A stretch of 18,192 nt of DNA from contig CAZHPA010000038.1 in the NCBI GenBank assembly GCA_964533945.1, forward strand, positions 1 to 18,192. Reading direction: 5' to 3'. Below the pieces are notes generated by a model. The model was given only the letters and a program-made list of their open reading frames with translations, was not told the origin of the DNA and did not search any database. A program made the translations under genes and the position numbers. Shown piece after piece: positions 15,120 through 18,192 of this stretch (the stretch's first letter is position 1; the number at the start of each line of letters is the position of its first letter). Origin of the DNA: CAZHPA01 sp964533945. Its GTDB lineage: Bacteria; Bacillota; Clostridia; Lachnospirales; WRBF01.

Positions 15120-16625
15120 ATGTCAAAAAAAATATCTCATATCGGCAATCTTATGAAAATATTAGATATTTCCTTATTAGACGTTAGCATATATTTGTGT
15201 ATTGATAAAACAACAGTTAGCAAATGGAAAACAGGCTCGCGCAAACTCTCAGAACGCTCTCCATACTATGAAAAACTATTAGAATATTTTATTATAAAAA
15301 ATGAAGAACATAGCCAAAAACCGTTATTTTATTTTTTTAAATCAATATACCCAGATTTAAATGATAAAGAACAAAATTTTATAAGTATATACATAAAACG
15401 CTATTTAGAAAGCAAAGACGTTCCTATTAACGCAAGTAATTATATTGATGGTCAAAGAAAAGCTTTGTATCAAACTAGTGTTTCTATTTTTCAAGGAGCC
15501 GCAGGAAGAAAAGATGCTATGTATATGATGCTTGATATTGCAGAAGCTTCAGGGGAAATTTGTACTATTAAGATTTTACAGCTTGAACGTTTTGACTGGT
15601 TTGTTCGTGATATGACGTTTGTGCAAAACTTTGTTACTAGATTGGAAAACTTAATAAAAAAAGACCATAAAGTTGAATTTTGCCATAGCACATTAAATAA
15701 CGAAATGCAACTTCGTTTTTTCTCAAAGGTGCTATGCAAGTTAGTTTTTTACAAAAACTTTAAATTAAGCATTATTAATACTCAAAGCTATTCAGATTCT
15801 ACGCTTTGTTTATATGCCATCCCCAATAAGTTTGCTGCAATAGGATTAAACGTTGATGGAAAGCTTGTTAACATATACACATCTGTATTTTTAGATACGT
15901 TTAGTGTAGAACAATATATTTCAGGGTATGAAAGTTTGCTCCATAAGTTTTCAGAACAAACTAACATTACAGATAGCATTACTAAAAAAGAAAGTATTTT
16001 TAGCAAAACAAAAAACTGCAATACTAATGATGAACCTGTGTATTGCATAGGCAGGCTTTTAAGTATAACAACTGCAACAGAGCAACTTGTTTTAGAAATT
16101 TTAGAGTATAACAATTTAACCCAATTTGAAAAAAACAAATGCCTTGAATTTTATCATACGTTCAAAGGAATTATGAATGCAGCAAAAAATAGCATTTTTG
16201 CCGGATATGGTTTAGCTTTAAATACATTAAAAGAAGCTATCTCTTGCGATTTATTAATTCAATACGAATTGTCGGCTATAGTTAAAAAGCAAATTCAAAT
16301 TACAGGCAAACAGTTTAGAAGGCATCTTTTTGAAATGCACAACGAATTGCTTAATAATCCAAATACAAAAGCTATATTATTTCCAAATATTGATATTCCT
16401 GAAAGTGTATCTTTTATATGGGCTAAAAAAAATGCATGGGGCTTGTTCTTTAACTGCAAAATTTCTTCAAAAGAAAATGATATTTATTATATTAGTGATT
16501 TATCTACTATAAGGCGTACGGTAAACGAATTTATTGAATATGTTGGTAAGTTTCCAAAAGAGTTTACAAATAAAGAGTATATTGCAAATGTTTTAGAAAA
16601 ATTAAGCCGTTACGAAAATATTTAG
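15120..16625 (+). CDS. Unrecognised 501-residue protein with N-terminal helix-turn-helix
   Basis: I do not recognise this family. Residues about 18-40 (S-L-L-D-V-S-I-Y-L-C-I-D-K-T-T-V-S-K-W-K-T-G) read as a Cro/XRE-like helix-turn-helix, with T-T-V-S-K-W-K-T-G as the recognition helix. The remaining 460 residues show no membrane segment, signal peptide or known motif. They look like a mixed alpha/beta domain (about 110-290) and a mainly helical C-terminal half. A likely reading is a DNA-binding regulator with a large sensor or effector region. The start at 15120 is chosen because AGGA at 15107-15110 is 9 nt upstream, whereas it touches the ATG at 15111. The gene stands alone on its transcript, with its own strong promoter, between a divergent chemoreceptor and a tetR. 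Confidence 0.75.
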   Translation: MSKKISHIGNLMKILDISLLDVSIYLCIDKTTVSKWKTGSRKLSERSPYYEKLLEYFIIKNEEHSQKPLFYFFKSIYPDLNDKEQNFISIYIKRYLESKDVPINASNYIDGQRKALYQTSVSIFQGAAGRKDAMYMMLDIAEASGEICTIKILQLERFDWFVRDMTFVQNFVTRLENLIKKDHKVEFCHSTLNNEMQLRFFSKVLCKLVFYKNFKLSIINTQSYSDSTLCLYAIPNKFAAIGLNVDGKLVNIYTSVFLDTFSVEQYISGYESLLHKFSEQTNITDSITKKESIFSKTKNCNTNDEPVYCIGRLLSITTATEQLVLEILEYNNLTQFEKNKCLEFYHTFKGIMNAAKNSIFAGYGLALNTLKEAISCDLLIQYELSAIVKKQIQITGKQFRRHLFEMHNELLNNPNTKAILFPNIDIPESVSFIWAKKNAWGLFFNCKISSKENDIYYISDLSTIRRTVNEFIEYVGKFPKEFTNKEYIANVLEKLSRYENI

Positions 16626-16634
16626 CTTAGTACG

Positions 16635-16663
16635 TTGACAAAATCATGTTTTTATATTATTAT
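16635..16663 (+). promoter_or_regulatory. Promoter of tetR
   Basis: A perfect TTGACA (16635-16640), a 17-nt spacer and TATTAT (16658-16663) lie just after the stop of the HTH gene. The -10 abuts the palindrome at 16664-16688, so transcription would begin inside that site. Confidence 0.75.
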
Positions 16664-16688
16664 ACATTCATACCACTGGTATGAATGT
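16664..16688. promoter_or_regulatory. 25-bp perfect palindrome, likely TetR operator
   Basis: ACATTCATACCA (16664-16675) and TGGTATGAATGT (16677-16688) are exact inverted repeats around a single C. It occupies the expected start of transcription, directly after the -10 box. Size and position are those of an autorepressor operator for a dimeric TetR protein. I found no second copy in the window. Confidence 0.8.
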
Positions 16689-16708
16689 TATTTTGTGAGG
16701 TGAATATA

Positions 16709-17359
16709 TTGGCACGAAATAAATACCCCGAAGTAACAATAGAACGCATACTTAATACAGCAATAAAGCTATTTCTTGAAAAAGGATACGAAAACACAAC
16801 AATACAAAATATAATTGATGAATTAGGCGATTTAAGTAAAGGAGCAATATACTATCACTTTAAATCTAAAGAAGACATTATATTTGAAGCTATAAATAAG
16901 GTTTATAAAGCAATCGAAAGCAAGTTTTTTAAGCTAAAAGCTTCAAAGCAACTAAACGGTGCCGAAAAATTAAAGCAGCTATTTTTAATTTCACTTGAAG
17001 TTCCAGAACAAAAAGAGTTTGCCAAAATTATACCAAGCCTATTAAAAAATCCAAAGCTTTTGGTAATTCAGCTTGAAACAACAATGACTTATACCGTAAA
17101 ACTTGTTGAAGAAATTATTAGAGAAGGTCAAGTCGACGGCTCTATAAAAACAGAATACCCAGAGGAGCTTGCGGAAGTAATGTGTGTGCTTTCCAATATT
17201 TGGATTAATCCTTTTGTTTTTGCTTGCTCAAAAGAAAAATTCTATAGAAAATGTAATTTTTATATATCTATTATGAAAAGCTTGAATATAAACATATTTG
17301 ACGATGGAATAATACAAAAAGTTGAATGTTTAAGGGAACTTTTTATTGAAAAAGATTAA
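16709..17359 (+). CDS. TetR/AcrR-family transcriptional regulator
   Basis: This is a dimeric ligand-responsive repressor. The 216-residue protein has the typical N-terminal DNA-binding domain: T-I-E-R-I-L-N-T-A-I-K-L-F-L-E-K-G-Y at about 10-27, then the helix-turn-helix T-I-Q-N-I-I-D-E-L-G-D-L-S-K-G-A-I-Y-Y-H-F at 31-51. The rest is a helical ligand domain whose specificity cannot be read. The TTG start at 16709 is preferred over an ATG at 16685: GTGAGGTGA at 16695-16703 is well spaced, the product begins M-A-R-N-K-Y-P-E as many relatives do, and the earlier ATG lies inside the operator. It probably represses itself. A degraded relative of its 3' end follows 75 nt downstream, then a membrane-protein gene that may be its target. 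Confidence 0.92.
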   Translation: MARNKYPEVTIERILNTAIKLFLEKGYENTTIQNIIDELGDLSKGAIYYHFKSKEDIIFEAINKVYKAIESKFFKLKASKQLNGAEKLKQLFLISLEVPEQKEFAKIIPSLLKNPKLLVIQLETTMTYTVKLVEEIIREGQVDGSIKTEYPEELAEVMCVLSNIWINPFVFACSKEKFYRKCNFYISIMKSLNINIFDDGIIQKVECLRELFIEKD

Positions 17360-17433
17360 TTGTAAATTTTTGTTTTAAATATGCAATAATAGAAAGTGCT
17401 TAACATTTAAATTAGAAATAAAATGTTGTAAAT

Positions 17434-17548
17434 GGCTTGCAGAAGTAATATGTTTGCTTGCCAATATTCGGATTAATCCTTTTGCTTTCACTTATTCAAA
17501 AGAACAGTTTTACAGAAAATATAATTTTTAATATGTATTACGAAAAGT
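17434..17548 (+). pseudogene. Remnant of a second tetR-like gene (3' part)
   Basis: This stretch matches the region of tetR near 17166-17281. Read in the CTT frame at 17436 it gives L-A-E-V-I-C-L-L-A-N-I-R-I-N-P-F-A-F, then S-K-E-Q-F-Y-R-K-Y-N-F and a stop at 17529-17531. The intact gene reads L-A-E-V-M-C-V-L-S-N-I-W-I-N-P-F-V-F and S-K-E-K-F-Y-R-K-C-N-F. Many differences are silent or conservative, so the copy was probably a functioning paralog before losing its 5' part and gaining the stop. No upstream half is recognisable. It lies in the 239-nt gap between tetR and the membrane-protein gene, and the rest of that gap is AT-rich with no clear feature. Confidence 0.75.
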
Positions 17549-17598
17549 TCTGATTATAGATAGTAGATATATTTTATAATTATAAAAAGAGGGAAGAA

Positions 17599-18039
17599 AT
17601 GATTTTATTCTATGCATTATATTCAATTATGACAATGATATTCTTATATTTGGTGGGTTCAAGAGATATTGCTTTTATAAAGGACTTCTTTTATTTTAAC
17701 CCATCTTTTAAAGTAAGACGATTGCTTTATGTTAGGCATATTCCTGCAGGAAAAATAACCCTATCAAGTTTGGCTATGCAATGTTTAATAATAATAACAC
17801 TATTATTGCAGTTGTTAAGTATTTTAGGTACAAATATATTAAAACCAATTTTAAGCACTGCTTGGTTTGAGAAATATATGTTTGCTCACCCCGAAAACCC
17901 ATACTTTCAAACTGTTTTCTGCGTAGGTGGAATATTTTTCCCATTAGGTGTTTTAATTGGTATTTATACTGTTATTTGCGGAATATTCGCGCCAGTAAGA
18001 ACGGATGAAGTATCCCCTTTAAACTTGAAAAGGAAATAA
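17599..18039 (+). CDS. Small membrane protein of unknown function
   Basis: I do not recognise this 146-residue protein. It has three likely membrane segments, at about 2-18, 56-79 and 106-128. A basic cytoplasmic-type loop (F-K-V-R-R-L-L-Y-V-R-H near 37-47) separates the first two, and the tail is basic (L-K-R-K). The ATG at 17599 has AGAGGGA 5 nt upstream and a TATAAT at 17575-17580, without a good -35. Position after a tetR and a tetR remnant suggests regulation by TetR, but the palindrome is not repeated here, so that is a guess. It is too small for a typical transporter. Confidence 0.7.
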   Translation: MILFYALYSIMTMIFLYLVGSRDIAFIKDFFYFNPSFKVRRLLYVRHIPAGKITLSSLAMQCLIIITLLLQLLSILGTNILKPILSTAWFEKYMFAHPENPYFQTVFCVGGIFFPLGVLIGIYTVICGIFAPVRTDEVSPLNLKRK

Positions 18040-18192
18040 TGAGAATCCACTAAACTTAATCCTATTGATAATTTTTGAACTTTAGTTAAAAAGAAATTGC
18101 ATAAAACTTTACAAAGCTTTTCTACTTTATACTTGCTATTTAGAATTGTTTTAAAATTTTTAACAATCAAATAAATGAAATATAAGGAAGCA
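18040..18192. other. Right-edge AT-rich stretch without a clear gene
   Basis: These 153 nt contain no supported gene. AAGGAAG at 18184-18190 resembles a ribosome binding site and may belong to a gene starting just beyond the window. An ATG at 18175 is open for six codons to the edge but has no ribosome binding site. No terminator stem with a T-run is visible after the membrane-protein gene. Confidence 0.4.

Noticed and set aside
17402..17427. AACATTT/AAATGTT inverted repeat after tetR as a terminator
   Set aside because: Only 7 bp, all but two pairs A-T, and no T-run follows.
18175..18192. Start of a gene running off the right edge at ATG 18175
   Set aside because: Six codons and no ribosome binding site. 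The AAGGAAG just after it more likely serves a start beyond the window.

Overview
This is an AT-rich window whose gene content points to an anaerobic, Gram-positive-type bacterium, most likely in the Clostridia and perhaps Lachnospirales-like. The grounds are strong AGGAGG-type ribosome binding sites, TTG/GTG starts, a linked pyrB-pyrI pair, a PdaA-type peptidoglycan deacetylase, an F-type ATP synthase whose c subunit carries the sodium-binding signature, and a TetR beginning M-A-R-N-K-Y-P-E. The placement is an inference from family resemblance, not from a marker gene.

Layout. (1) Positions 1-157: leader of the first operon. (2) 158-4236: pyrB, pyrI, a PdaA-like polysaccharide deacetylase lipoprotein and pgi, all on + with gaps of 44, 4 and 26 nt, so probably one transcript joining pyrimidine synthesis, cell-wall modification and glycolysis. 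(3) 4245-11440: a complete F1Fo ATP synthase operon, atpZ-atpI-atpB-atpE-atpF-atpH-atpA-atpG-atpD-atpC, with its own promoter, a 14-bp leader hairpin and a perfect 11-bp terminator. (4) 11458-12432: apbE (FAD:protein FMN transferase), starting 18 nt past that terminator stem. (5) 12476-12503: a bidirectional terminator between apbE and a converging chemoreceptor gene on - (12512-14740). (6) 14741-15119: a very AT-rich divergent intergenic region with a textbook promoter for the next gene. (7) 15120-16625: a 501-residue protein with an N-terminal helix-turn-helix and no other domain I recognise. (8) 16635-17359: a TetR-family regulator with a strong promoter and a 25-bp perfect operator-like palindrome. 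(9) 17434-17548: a decayed second copy of a tetR 3' end. (10) 17599-18039: a small unknown membrane protein, then 153 nt without a clear gene.

How the genes fit together. The left two thirds is core metabolism: a regulated aspartate transcarbamoylase, glucose-6-phosphate isomerase and an ATP synthase. Residues Q32, V63, E65, T66, T67 and Y70 of the c subunit match the known Na+-coordination pattern, which suggests a sodium rather than proton cycle. ApbE attaches FMN covalently to subunits of Na+-pumping Rnf/NQR complexes, so its place directly behind this ATP synthase is consistent with sodium bioenergetics (inference). The right third is accessory in character: a multi-HAMP chemoreceptor, an orphan HTH protein, an apparently self-regulated TetR, a TetR remnant and an unknown membrane protein. 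I found no transposase, CRISPR array, tRNA, rRNA or phage gene. No clearly new multi-gene system is evident. The least explained parts are the HTH protein and the tetR/remnant/membrane-protein cluster.
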